Shown piece by piece: positions 23,205 through 31,401 of a stretch of 49,784 nt of DNA (positions within the stretch are counted from its first letter, which is position 1; each line of letters opens with the position of its first letter). The notes beneath the pieces are model-generated. The model saw only the letters and a list, made by a program, of their open reading frames with translations. It was not told the DNA's origin and searched no databases. Both the position numbers and the translations under genes were made by a program. The stretch is from an uncultured Coriobacteriaceae bacterium (GTDB lineage: Bacteria; Actinomycetota; Coriobacteriia; Coriobacteriales; Atopobiaceae): positions 1 to 49,784 of the forward strand of contig CADCPM010000120.1 of the NCBI GenBank assembly GCA_902803315.1. Direction: 5' to 3'.

Positions 23205-24341
23205 ATGACTAATTCAGCAAAGACCGTAAAGATCGCGCTCATTACCGGATATCTGGGCGCCGGCAAAACCACGCTGCTCAACCACATCCTTGGCAACGAC
23301 CAGGGCATCCGCGCCGCCGTGATTGTCAACGACATTGGCGAGGTTAACGTAGACGCCGAACTCATAGAGAAGAACGGCGTGGTGAGCCAGGTGACCGACA
23401 CGCTCGTGCCGCTTTCCAACGGCTGCATCTGCTGCACGCTCGCCGACGACCTCGCCCAGCAGCTGACCCAGATCGCCGAGTCGGGGAACTTCGAATACAT
23501 AATCATCGAGGCCTCCGGCATATGCGAGCCCATACCCATTGCCTTTACCATCGACAACTTCTGCAAGCAGGAGTCGGCTCGCGGCGTTCGTATCGAACTC
23601 GACAACATCATTGCCGTCGTCGACTGCGCGCGCATGTTCGACGAGTTCAGCGGCGGAAAAGACCTGCTTGCGGAGAACATAGACGACGAGGACCTCGAGG
23701 CGCTTCTGATCCAGCAGATTGAGTTCTGCACCACGCTGGTGCTCAACAAGTGCGATCTCGTTACCCCCGCGCAGATTGGCGAGCTCAAGGCAATCGTACG
23801 CGGTCTGCAAAAGGACGCGCACATCGTGGAGGCAACTCAGGCGGACGTGGACCTGCACGACCTCCTGAACACCGGACGCTTTGACTTCGAGAAGGCCTAT
23901 GGATCCGCAGCCTGGATCGAGGCCCTGGAGCATCCCGAGGAGCACGAGGATCCCGAAGTGCTTGAGTATGACATCGCCACCTTTGTGTACGAGCGTCGCA
24001 AGCCCTTCAATCTCGCGAACTTGGAGCGCTTTGCAAAGGACTGGCCCGACACCGTCATTCGTGCGAAGGGCCTGGTGTGGATCGCCGACGATCCCAACAT
24101 GGCGTATGTGCTCGAGCAGGCGGGCAGGCAGCTGCACCTTCAGGAGAACGGTCTGTTTGTCGCCTCCGCTCCCGAGGAGGAGTTCAAGAAGATCGTCGAG
24201 GCGAACCCCGAGATCATGGACGAATGGGACGAGGAGGTTGGCGACCGCATGACCAAGCTCGTGTTCATTGGACGTCACATGGACCAGGATGCCATTGTGT
24301 CTCAGCTGGATTCCCTGCTCGTTCCCTACATAAAGAAGTAG
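23205..24341 (+). CDS. CobW/ZNG-type GTPase, putative metallochaperone
   Basis: A 378-aa P-loop GTPase of the COG0523 family. The Walker A motif TGYLGAGKTT is at about residues 14-23, the metal-binding GCICC around 74-77, and the base-recognition NKCD near 182-185. The C-terminal CobW_C domain contains YERRKPFN and the conserved ending R..FIGR. Members load zinc, cobalt or other metals into client proteins. No cobalamin genes are near, so a zinc or general metal role is more likely than a CobW role. The ATG at 23205 follows AAGGTG. Confidence 0.88.
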   Translation: MTNSAKTVKIALITGYLGAGKTTLLNHILGNDQGIRAAVIVNDIGEVNVDAELIEKNGVVSQVTDTLVPLSNGCICCTLADDLAQQLTQIAESGNFEYIIIEASGICEPIPIAFTIDNFCKQESARGVRIELDNIIAVVDCARMFDEFSGGKDLLAENIDDEDLEALLIQQIEFCTTLVLNKCDLVTPAQIGELKAIVRGLQKDAHIVEATQADVDLHDLLNTGRFDFEKAYGSAAWIEALEHPEEHEDPEVLEYDIATFVYERRKPFNLANLERFAKDWPDTVIRAKGLVWIADDPNMAYVLEQAGRQLHLQENGLFVASAPEEEFKKIVEANPEIMDEWDEEVGDRMTKLVFIGRHMDQDAIVSQLDSLLVPYIKK

Positions 24342-24402
24342 GGCCTGCATAGAGCCTGTATAGAGGCATTCATCGGATTCGCTCGACGAAGGGGAGGCTG
24401 CC

Positions 24403-26157
24403 ATGGGCGCACACGACGATCTTCTTGGAAACGATGGGCTCAGCGAGCTTGGCCTCGACCTATCCGGCTTCGCCGACGGCCTGCCGGGGGGATTCTTCGT
24501 GTACGAAGCGGGCGGCGACGAGCGAATCCTTTTCGCGAACAGCCAGATGGCGCACATCTTTGGGTGCGACAGCGTCGACGAGTTTCTAGATTTGGTAGGC
24601 GGCTCCTTTATGGGCGTCGTCTACCATGAGGATCGCCTTCGGGTGGAAGATTCCATATGGTCGCAGATAAACGCGCGTGAGGTCGACCACATTACGCATC
24701 GCGACCACGTGGCGTATCGCATCCAAGCCAAGGATGGGTCTTTGCACTTTATGGACGAATACGGCAGGCTGGTGCGTGACACGCGTCGCGGGGACCTGTT
24801 CTTCGTGTTTGTGGCCGACGTCTCCAACATGGCCGGATTGGCGCCCAGGGAGCAGGTAAAGGCAGCTCGCGGGCAGAGTTCTTCCCTTACGGACGAGCTC
24901 ACGCTTTTGCCCTCGATGAAGTTCTACCATCAGCATGCGGCTGAGTTCCTGGCACGTGCGGCAACCGCTGGCACGCGTATGGTGGACGTGTACTTCGACG
25001 TAGACCACTTCAGGGTCATTAATTATCGCTTGGGATACGAGGCCGGAGATGCGGTTTTGCGTCAGGTGGCGAGGATATTGCAGGAGAGCTTTCCCCATGG
25101 CCTTCTGGCGCGCTTTTCAGACGACCACTTTGTGCTCATCACCGAGCGGGAAGGCCTCGAGGATCGGCTGAGGATCGTGCACGAGCGAGCTTCGAAGGTC
25201 CTCTCGAGCATGACCATAGAGCTGAAGGCGGGCATATACGAGTTTGCGCCCGACGATACCTTCGTTGCCTTTGCGCATGACCGCGCAAAGGTGGCGTGCG
25301 CGTCCATAAAGGGTCGGTTCGACCAGTACTATCGCTTCTACGACGAGGGCCTGCTTGTGGACGAGACCATGCGCGACTACGTCCTGGGCCACATAGAGGA
25401 GGCCGCATCCAAGGGATGGATTAGCAATTACTATCAGCCTGTGGTGCGTGTTGCCACGGGTCTCACGTGTGGCATGGAGGCGCTCTCACGCTGGAAGGAC
25501 CCGGACCGCGGACTGCTGCTTCCAATCCAATACGTGCCGTTTTTGGAAGAGGCGCGCCTGGTTCACCTCTTGGACCGCTGCGTGGTCGAGCGTGCCTGCT
25601 CTGATGTCAAACGCACCATGAGGGAGACGGGCGTCGCCGTTCCCGTGTCGCTGAACTTCTCGCCAAGCGGGCTCGCGCTGCTCGACGTGCCGAGCCTGAT
25701 GGAGGAGGCCGTGGATCGCCATGACGTGCCGCGCGACCTCATTCGCGTAGAGATCACCGAGTCGTCGCTTACCGAGGATCCCGACTTGCTGCGTTCGGTT
25801 ATAGGGCGCTTCCACAAGAAGGGCTTCTCGGTGTGGATGGACGACTTTGGCAGTGGCTATTCGTCGCTCAACCTCCTTAAGGACTACGACTTCGACGTTC
25901 TAAAAATCGACATGGAGTTCCTCCGCGGGATGGAGGGCAACCAGAAGTCGCGCACCATCGTGCATTCCATCATTAAGCTCTCGCAAAGCCTCGGCATGCA
26001 GACCCTCGTGGAGGGCGTGGAGACGGAGGCGCAGTTTGAGTTCCTGCGAACGATAGGTGCCGACAAGGCCCAGGGATACCTGTTCTCGAAACCCATACCC
26101 TACGAGGACGTCGTGGGCGACTTCTTCCGACGCTACCCACCCGAGACACTGAGTTAA
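24403..26157 (+). CDS. PAS-GGDEF-EAL protein, likely c-di-GMP phosphodiesterase
   Basis: A 584-aa cytosolic signalling protein. Residues about 20-145 look like a PAS-type sensor (FFVYEAGGDERILFAN). At about 160-310 lies a GGDEF-fold domain whose active-site loop reads FSDDH instead of GGDEF, so cyclase activity is unlikely. The EAL domain (about 335-575) keeps GMEAL, LNFSP, EITES, DDFGSGYSSL, KIDMEF and the VEGVET loop, all needed for hydrolysis. Net function: probably c-di-GMP breakdown, perhaps with the dead GGDEF domain binding GTP as an allosteric signal. GGGGAGG precedes the ATG. The TAA stop adjoins a palindrome. Confidence 0.9.
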   Translation: MGAHDDLLGNDGLSELGLDLSGFADGLPGGFFVYEAGGDERILFANSQMAHIFGCDSVDEFLDLVGGSFMGVVYHEDRLRVEDSIWSQINAREVDHITHRDHVAYRIQAKDGSLHFMDEYGRLVRDTRRGDLFFVFVADVSNMAGLAPREQVKAARGQSSSLTDELTLLPSMKFYHQHAAEFLARAATAGTRMVDVYFDVDHFRVINYRLGYEAGDAVLRQVARILQESFPHGLLARFSDDHFVLITEREGLEDRLRIVHERASKVLSSMTIELKAGIYEFAPDDTFVAFAHDRAKVACASIKGRFDQYYRFYDEGLLVDETMRDYVLGHIEEAASKGWISNYYQPVVRVATGLTCGMEALSRWKDPDRGLLLPIQYVPFLEEARLVHLLDRCVVERACSDVKRTMRETGVAVPVSLNFSPSGLALLDVPSLMEEAVDRHDVPRDLIRVEITESSLTEDPDLLRSVIGRFHKKGFSVWMDDFGSGYSSLNLLKDYDFDVLKIDMEFLRGMEGNQKSRTIVHSIIKLSQSLGMQTLVEGVETEAQFEFLRTIGADKAQGYLFSKPIPYEDVVGDFFRRYPPETLS

Positions 26158-26188
26158 CCCTAACTTGGGGACTGTCCCCAAGTTAGGG
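26158..26188. repeat. Convergent-gene palindrome, perfect copy
   Basis: Perfect 14-bp arms CCCTAACTTGGGGA (26158-26171) and TCCCCAAGTTAGGG (26175-26188) around CTG, directly after the EAL gene stop and before the minus-strand lipid kinase stop. Confidence 0.9.
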
Positions 26189-26205
26189 CTTCGCACAGGA
26201 CGGCG

Positions 26206-27183
26206 CTACAGCGGGAATGCCATCTCCTCGGTTCCGCTAAAGAGCGGCTCGTCGTCGATGTCGCCGGCATAACGGGAGAACGAGTCGACCACGAGACGGT
26301 TGCACTCCGGAATGGCACGCGCACGATAGGTTATGACGTCGCCCTCCACGGGGTCGCCGTCTACCTCCATCTTGGCGGGGGAGGAGGCGGTTACCTGGAT
26401 GTCGTGACCGCGGAAGCTCTCCAAGTGGGGGCGGCCGATGTTCTTTCCCTCGTGGTCCACCAGCCCCATGATGAGGGGGCGCAGGAGCTGCGCCGTGACG
26501 TCGACCTCCACCACAATTACGTCGAGCATGCCATCGACCATGTTGCAATCCGGCACAATCTCTATATCGCCCTGGATCATGGCATTGTTTGCCACCAAGC
26601 AGGTGATTCCCGTGCGCTCGTACACATGCCCGTCGACGTTTATCCTAAAGCGCTTAACCTCGGGACGCGGGTTCGCGATGGCGGCAGCGAAGTAGGCCGC
26701 TTGCCCCATGGCGCGCTTGGCGGGTATGGCTGCCTGCATGATCTGCGCGTCAAAACCCATGCCGGCCATGAGCGAGAAGCCCTGCCGATGCTTATTGCCC
26801 TCGTCGTCGAGCCAGATTATCTCGCCGAGGTCGGTGCGTACCGAGTGTCCCACCCTGCAGGCACGTGCCAGCGATGAGGGTACGGGGGCGTTTCCCAGAT
26901 TCGAGAAGAACAGGTTTGCGGTGCCGGAGGGGAACACACAGGTAAGCACGTTGCGATTCCTCAGGTGATAGAGCATCGTCGCGACGGTGCCGTCTCCACC
27001 CGAGATCACAACCAGGTCGTACTCCTCCGCATCGTTAAGAAGGGATTCGCTGCGGTCCGATGCGTCGGTTTGCAGGATGCGAAGCACGGACTCGTCGCCT
27101 TCGCGAACGAGGGCGCGTTGGAACTCAAAAATGGCGTCGGAGCCAAAACCCGAGGCATCATTGTGGATTATAAGGACCCTCAC
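26206..27183 (-). CDS. Diacylglycerol/sphingosine kinase-like lipid kinase
   Basis: A 325-aa protein of the DAGK catalytic family (YegS/DgkB type), probably phosphorylating diacylglycerol or a related lipid at the inner membrane face. The ATP-binding motif VVISGGDGTVATMLYHL is at about residues 58-74 and PSGTANLF follows at about 86-93; the C-terminal beta domain contains VDGDPVEGD. The GTG at 27183 is preferred (VRVLIIHN matches the family start and GGGAG precedes it). It is divergent from the RNase D gene and convergent with the EAL gene across a palindrome. Confidence 0.85.
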   Translation of the reverse strand: MRVLIIHNDASGFGSDAIFEFQRALVREGDESVLRILQTDASDRSESLLNDAEEYDLVVISGGDGTVATMLYHLRNRNVLTCVFPSGTANLFFSNLGNAPVPSSLARACRVGHSVRTDLGEIIWLDDEGNKHRQGFSLMAGMGFDAQIMQAAIPAKRAMGQAAYFAAAIANPRPEVKRFRINVDGHVYERTGITCLVANNAMIQGDIEIVPDCNMVDGMLDVIVVEVDVTAQLLRPLIMGLVDHEGKNIGRPHLESFRGHDIQVTASSPAKMEVDGDPVEGDVITYRARAIPECNRLVVDSFSRYAGDIDDEPLFSGTEEMAFPL

Positions 27184-27273
27184 GTCGTTCTCCCTTGCTT
27201 TGCATGTACCTGACATGTGCAATTCTAGTAGTATGTTACCCGTTTTAGGACTTGGTTGACGAAGAGAGCATAC

Positions 27274-28401
27274 ATGTATATCTCATCTGGTGACGAGCTT
27301 GTCGCATTTTGCGAGCGCGCCCGCGAGCATTCGGTGCTTGCGGTGGACACGGAGTTTTTGCGCGAGCGTACGTATCATCCCCGCTTGTGCCTTATCCAGG
27401 TTGCCACGGACGACGAAGCCGTGGCCATAGACCCGCTTTGCATAGAGGACCTCTCGCCTTTGGTTAAGCTTTTTGTGGACAAGACCAAAACGAAGGTGTT
27501 CCACGCCTGCGATCAGGACCTCGAAGTCATAAAGGACAGCCTGGACGTCGTTCCCGCTCCGGTGTTCGACACGCAGCTCGCGGCGGCCTTCTTGGGCTTT
27601 AGGATGCAAATTGGCTACGGCGCCTTGGTGCAGGCCTATGACGACGTGCATCTAGCCAAGGCGGACGGCCTCACCGACTGGTCCAAGCGTCCACTGGATT
27701 CCGATCAGCTGAGGTATGCGTTAGACGACGTGGTGTACCTTCCTGGCATATATAGGCGCATGGTGGACGAGCTCATAGAGCGCAATAGGCTCTCGTGGCT
27801 TGAACCGGAGTTGGCCGCGCTCGTCGAGCGCTCCACGTCGCGCAACCAGCCGCGAGAGGCCTATCTGCACCTCAAGCGCTCCTCGTCGCTTTCGCGCAAG
27901 CAGCTTGCCATCGCGCGAGAGGTGTGCGCGTATAGGGAGGAGCTCGCCTCGCGTCGCAACCTTCCGCGCAAGTGGGTGCTGCAGGACGAGGTTGTTGTTG
28001 AGATGTGCCGTCGCACTCCGCATTCCGTGCAGCGTCTGCGCAGGATTCGGGGTACGGACGGCCTCTCAGACAAGGACGCCCAACAGCTGGTGGCCGCTAT
28101 ACGCAAGGGGGAGGCGTGCGACCCCGCGAACTACCCCTACATACGCCATCGCGCGCGTCCCCATGCCGATGCCGACAGCGTGGTGGATCTCATGTATGCG
28201 CTCCTCAGGCTTCGATCCGAAAGCAGCGGGGTTGCCATTCCCCTCATTGCTACGCGCGACGACCTGCACGACTTCCTTGCCGGCAATGAATGCCCGCTGC
28301 AGACCGGTTGGCGATACGACCTTGTGGGAAGGCAGCTCAAGGGCCTTCTGCGAGGCGAGGTGGGGCTCACCGTAAAGGATGGACGCGTTGAGGTTTTGTA
28401 G
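27274..28401 (+). CDS. rnd: Ribonuclease D
   Basis: A 375-aa 3'-5' exoribonuclease that trims tRNA and other stable RNA. The DEDD exonuclease domain has DTEFLRERTY (D, E), HACDQDLE (D) and YALDDVVYL (Y...D), so it is complete. One HRDC domain follows at about 205-290, and a further C-terminal region resembles a second, diverged one. The ATG at 27274 follows GAAGAGAG; a TTG at 27256 is an alternative. Confidence 0.92.
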   Translation: MYISSGDELVAFCERAREHSVLAVDTEFLRERTYHPRLCLIQVATDDEAVAIDPLCIEDLSPLVKLFVDKTKTKVFHACDQDLEVIKDSLDVVPAPVFDTQLAAAFLGFRMQIGYGALVQAYDDVHLAKADGLTDWSKRPLDSDQLRYALDDVVYLPGIYRRMVDELIERNRLSWLEPELAALVERSTSRNQPREAYLHLKRSSSLSRKQLAIAREVCAYREELASRRNLPRKWVLQDEVVVEMCRRTPHSVQRLRRIRGTDGLSDKDAQQLVAAIRKGEACDPANYPYIRHRARPHADADSVVDLMYALLRLRSESSGVAIPLIATRDDLHDFLAGNECPLQTGWRYDLVGRQLKGLLRGEVGLTVKDGRVEVL

Positions 28402-28581
28402 GTGTGGGGTGTACGTGCCGATAAAATCGTACGTATAGCTGGGCAAACGGGGGCCGAAACGTCCTGCGGACGAATCCTCCCACGCAACATGCCGGGGCTC
28501 CTCAAAAGAGTTCTTGTCTCTTGGATTTGATACTATCTTGGTTGGGTATAAGGAAAAGACCGCTAACGATTGGAGCACGCC
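28402..28581. other. Non-coding gap between rnd and the metalloprotease
   Basis: A 180-base gap. It holds a short inverted repeat (GTACG near 28410 and CGTAC near 28429) and TATAAG- or TACTAT-like -10 candidates near 28530-28550, without a clear -35. No gene or tRNA is visible; it probably carries the promoter of the downstream cluster. Confidence 0.4.
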
Positions 28582-29268
28582 ATGCACTTTGCATTTGGGT
28601 CTATCAGTCCCTCGTATTTGGCACTCATCCTCTTTTCGACGGTGCTCGGAATGGCAACCCAAGCCTACATTAGAAGCACCTACAAAAAGTGGTCGGAAGT
28701 TCCGAGCGGGTTGGGTCGCACGGGGGCCGACATCGCACGGCGCATGCTCAACGAGAACGGCGCGGGCGACTGCAAGATCGGCACGGTGGCCGGCTCCCTT
28801 ACCGACCATTACAATCCTAGCGAGAACTGCCTGAACCTCTCTAGCGAGAACTATAGCGGGGGATCGGTGGCTTCGGTTGCCGTTGCCTGCCATGAGGCAG
28901 GGCATGCGGTTCAGACTGCCAAGGGATACATGTTTGGCAAGATCCGAACGGCTTTGGTTCCGGTGGTCAACTTCGCGCAAGGCACCTGGATTATCGTGTT
29001 CTTTGCCGGTGTGATTATGCGGCTTGCAGGCCTCGTGAACGTGGCCATCTTGCTCTTCGCGTTCTCGGTTTTGTTCCAGCTCGTTACCCTTCCGGTGGAA
29101 ATAGACGCCTCGCGCAGAGCCATAAAGTTCCTGGACTCAACCGGTTCTGCCATCGACAAGCAGGGTGCGAAGAGCGTGCTCACTGCTGCGGCGCTTACCT
29201 ATGTGGCGGCAGCGCTCGTGTCCATTGCCAACCTCTTGTACCTGCTTGCCCGCACGAACAGGCGATAG
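28582..29268 (+). CDS. Zinc metallopeptidase, YugP-like membrane protein
   Basis: A 228-aa integral membrane protein of the neutral zinc metallopeptidase (YugP, DUF2265-like) family. The zinc motif HEAGH lies at about residues 107-111, after an N-terminal helix; several hydrophobic segments follow between 130 and 220, with a late VEIDASRRA helix carrying the third acidic ligand. The cellular substrate is unknown. GGAG precedes the ATG at 28582. xseA starts 22 bases downstream. Confidence 0.87.
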   Translation: MHFAFGSISPSYLALILFSTVLGMATQAYIRSTYKKWSEVPSGLGRTGADIARRMLNENGAGDCKIGTVAGSLTDHYNPSENCLNLSSENYSGGSVASVAVACHEAGHAVQTAKGYMFGKIRTALVPVVNFAQGTWIIVFFAGVIMRLAGLVNVAILLFAFSVLFQLVTLPVEIDASRRAIKFLDSTGSAIDKQGAKSVLTAAALTYVAAALVSIANLLYLLARTNRR

Positions 29269-29290
29269 CCGCATGGATCGGAGTGCGCAT

Positions 29291-30646
29291 ATGAGCAACA
29301 ACGCGACGTCAGGCCGTGCAACCGAGGAAGCCCTGAGCGTAAGTACCGCCATTGGTGTTGCCAAATCCGCCGTTAACGGCCTGGGGACCTTTGTGGTCGC
29401 CGGTGAGGTAAGCGGGTTTAGGGGTCCAAACGCCAGGTCTGGTCACTGCTACTTCCAGGTTAAGGACGACCGTTCGTCCATGGACGTGATCGTGTGGCGC
29501 GGTTCGTACGCAAAGCTCGACTTTGCGCTCAAGGACGGTCTGTCCGTGGTGCTAAGAGGAAAGTTCGACGTATACGTTGGTACGGGTCGGCTTTCGTTTA
29601 TTGCGTCTTCCATCGAGCCGGTGGGTGAGGGTCTGCTGCGGCAGCAAGTTGCCGAACTCGCCCGAAAACTCGAGGCAGAGGGGCTCATGGATCCTGGCCG
29701 CAAGCGCAAGATACCTCGCTTTTGCATGCGGGTGGCAGTGGTTACCTCGCTTTCCGGCAGTGTGATCGAAGACGTCAAGCGAACCCTCCGCAGGCGCAAT
29801 CCGCTCGTGGAGCTGGACGTGGTGGGATGCGCGGTGCAGGGCTCCCATGCACCGGCAACCATCATCCGTGCGCTCCAAGTGGCGGCAGACGCTCGCCCTG
29901 AGGCGATTCTTCTCGTACGTGGCGGTGGCTCGTTCGAGGACCTTATGACCTTCAACGACGAGGCCCTGGCACGCGCGGTGGCAGCATGTCCCGTGCCCGT
30001 GATCACGGGCATTGGCCACGAGCCCGACACGTCCATTTGCGACATGGTTTCCGACAGGCGCGCTTCCACGCCAACCGCCGCTGCCGAGTCCGTGGCACCG
30101 GCCCTCGACGACGTGGTGAGCGTCATAGAAACCAGAAGGCAGCGCATGGGCGCCGCGCTCGCAAAGACCGTGCAGGAGAACGACGTGGCGCTGCAACAGC
30201 TCCTGAATCGCGCGACCCAGGCAATGCGCGGGCGCCTCGAGCGCGAGAATGCGCTGCTTGAGGCAACGGCCCACAGGCGCTGCCTAGAGAATCCCATGGG
30301 CTTCGTGGAGGAGCGCGAGGTGCAGCTCCTGCAGAGCGAGCAGCGTCTCCACGACGCGATGCCGCGCCTCATGCAGCGCGCAAGGCGTGAGGTGGAGCTC
30401 GGCGGACAGCGCATGAGGACGGTGGGCGAGGGGCTGCTTCGACCTTACGACGCCACGTTGGCACGCATGGCTGCATCACTGGACGCGCTTTCGCCACTCA
30501 AGGTCCTCTCTCGTGGCTATGCGATCGCGCAAAACGATGAGGGACATGTGGTTACGGATGCGTCCGCGTTGCATGTGGGGCAAGACGTTACCGTAAAGCT
30601 GAACAAGGGATCGATCGAGGCGCGCGTTACGGGTTTGCACGACTGA
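29291..30646 (+). CDS. xseA: Exodeoxyribonuclease VII large subunit
   Basis: A 451-aa catalytic subunit of ExoVII, which degrades single-stranded DNA from both ends. The OB-fold domain covers the first 100 residues (GTFVVAGEVSGFRGP...HCYFQVKDD). The catalytic domain contains SGSVIEDVKRTL, RGGGSFEDL and GIGHEPDTSICD, and a long helical arm follows. The tail has LSRGYAIAQNDEG. The ATG at 29291 has GGAG upstream; one at 29273 is possible. xseB follows 58 bases later. Confidence 0.96.
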   Translation: MSNNATSGRATEEALSVSTAIGVAKSAVNGLGTFVVAGEVSGFRGPNARSGHCYFQVKDDRSSMDVIVWRGSYAKLDFALKDGLSVVLRGKFDVYVGTGRLSFIASSIEPVGEGLLRQQVAELARKLEAEGLMDPGRKRKIPRFCMRVAVVTSLSGSVIEDVKRTLRRRNPLVELDVVGCAVQGSHAPATIIRALQVAADARPEAILLVRGGGSFEDLMTFNDEALARAVAACPVPVITGIGHEPDTSICDMVSDRRASTPTAAAESVAPALDDVVSVIETRRQRMGAALAKTVQENDVALQQLLNRATQAMRGRLERENALLEATAHRRCLENPMGFVEEREVQLLQSEQRLHDAMPRLMQRARREVELGGQRMRTVGEGLLRPYDATLARMAASLDALSPLKVLSRGYAIAQNDEGHVVTDASALHVGQDVTVKLNKGSIEARVTGLHD

Positions 30647-30704
30647 TCGCGCAAAGACGCGACTCTATGACGTTAAAAGGGAACGGTCTAAGGAAAGAGG
30701 GACT

Positions 30705-30974
30705 ATGGCTACGTTGGAACACAAGAAGGTTGAGGAGCTTACGTTTAGGGAGGCTTCCACCGAGCTGGAGCAGGTGGTGCGTGCGCTTGAGAGCGGCGAC
30801 TTGGAGCTGGAGGACTCTTTGGAGCGCTATGCCCGCGGGGTAGAATTGCTCAAGAGCCTGCGCGGGAGGCTTTCGGACGCGGAGCAGAAGGTGCGCGTCC
30901 TTCTCGACGCCTCTCAGGAGGTAACCGCCTCCGACACCACGGCCGCGCCTTCCACGGCGTTCTTGAACGAATAA
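30705..30974 (+). CDS. xseB: Exodeoxyribonuclease VII small subunit
   Basis: An 89-aa helical protein with the family core TFREASTELEQVVRALESGDLELEDSLERYARG. It binds along the XseA helical arm. The small extra tail after residue 70 is Ala/Thr-rich and probably disordered. AAGGAAAGAGG precedes the ATG. The HIT gene begins 25 bases after its stop. Confidence 0.95.
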   Translation: MATLEHKKVEELTFREASTELEQVVRALESGDLELEDSLERYARGVELLKSLRGRLSDAEQKVRVLLDASQEVTASDTTAAPSTAFLNE

Positions 30975-30999
30975 CGAATAGAAAGAAAGGATACAAACC

Positions 31000-31341
31000 A
31001 TGAAAGACGATTGCATCTTCTGCAAGATCGCGAACCACGTGATCGAGTCGAATTACGTGTACGAGGACGACCTGGTATGTGCGTTCAGGGACATGAACCC
31101 GCAGGCGCCCACACACGTGCTGGTGGTGCCGAAGGAGCACTACGCCAACATAGTCGATGGCGTGCCGGGAGATACGCTGGCCGCGATGGCACATGCGGTG
31201 GACGAGGTGGCCAAAGCCGAGGGCATTCGCGAGGACGGGTTTAGGGTCATCGCAAACACGGGCGATGCCGCCGGTCAGACGGTGCACCACTTGCACTGGC
31301 ACGTGCTTGGCGGAAAGAATCTGGGCGAGGGCCTCTTGTAG
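31000..31341 (+). CDS. HIT family nucleotide hydrolase (Hint-like)
   Basis: A 113-aa histidine-triad protein that hydrolyses nucleoside phosphoramidates or adenylated compounds. It has the N-terminal zinc-type CIFCKIA and the triad HHLHWHVLGG at residues about 94-103. Length and motifs are complete. It is the last gene of the metalloprotease-xseA-xseB-HIT cluster; transcription probably ends in the palindrome four bases downstream. Confidence 0.93.
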   Translation: MKDDCIFCKIANHVIESNYVYEDDLVCAFRDMNPQAPTHVLVVPKEHYANIVDGVPGDTLAAMAHAVDEVAKAEGIREDGFRVIANTGDAAGQTVHHLHWHVLGGKNLGEGLL

Positions 31342-31344
31342 GTA

Positions 31345-31381
31345 GGACCCTAACTTGGGGACTGTCCCCAAGTTAGGGTCC
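31345..31381. repeat. Convergent-gene palindrome, perfect 17-bp arms
   Basis: Arms GGACCCTAACTTGGGGA (31345-31361) and TCCCCAAGTTAGGGTCC (31365-31381) around CTG. Nearly identical to the copy at 26158. It lies between convergent HIT and aminotransferase-fold genes. Confidence 0.9.
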
Positions 31382-31401
31382 CCACACAATGGCACCTGTC
31401 G

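Noticed and set aside
24860..25330. Active diguanylate cyclase domain
   Set aside because: The signature loop is FSDDH, lacking the Gly-Gly and Glu needed for catalysis.
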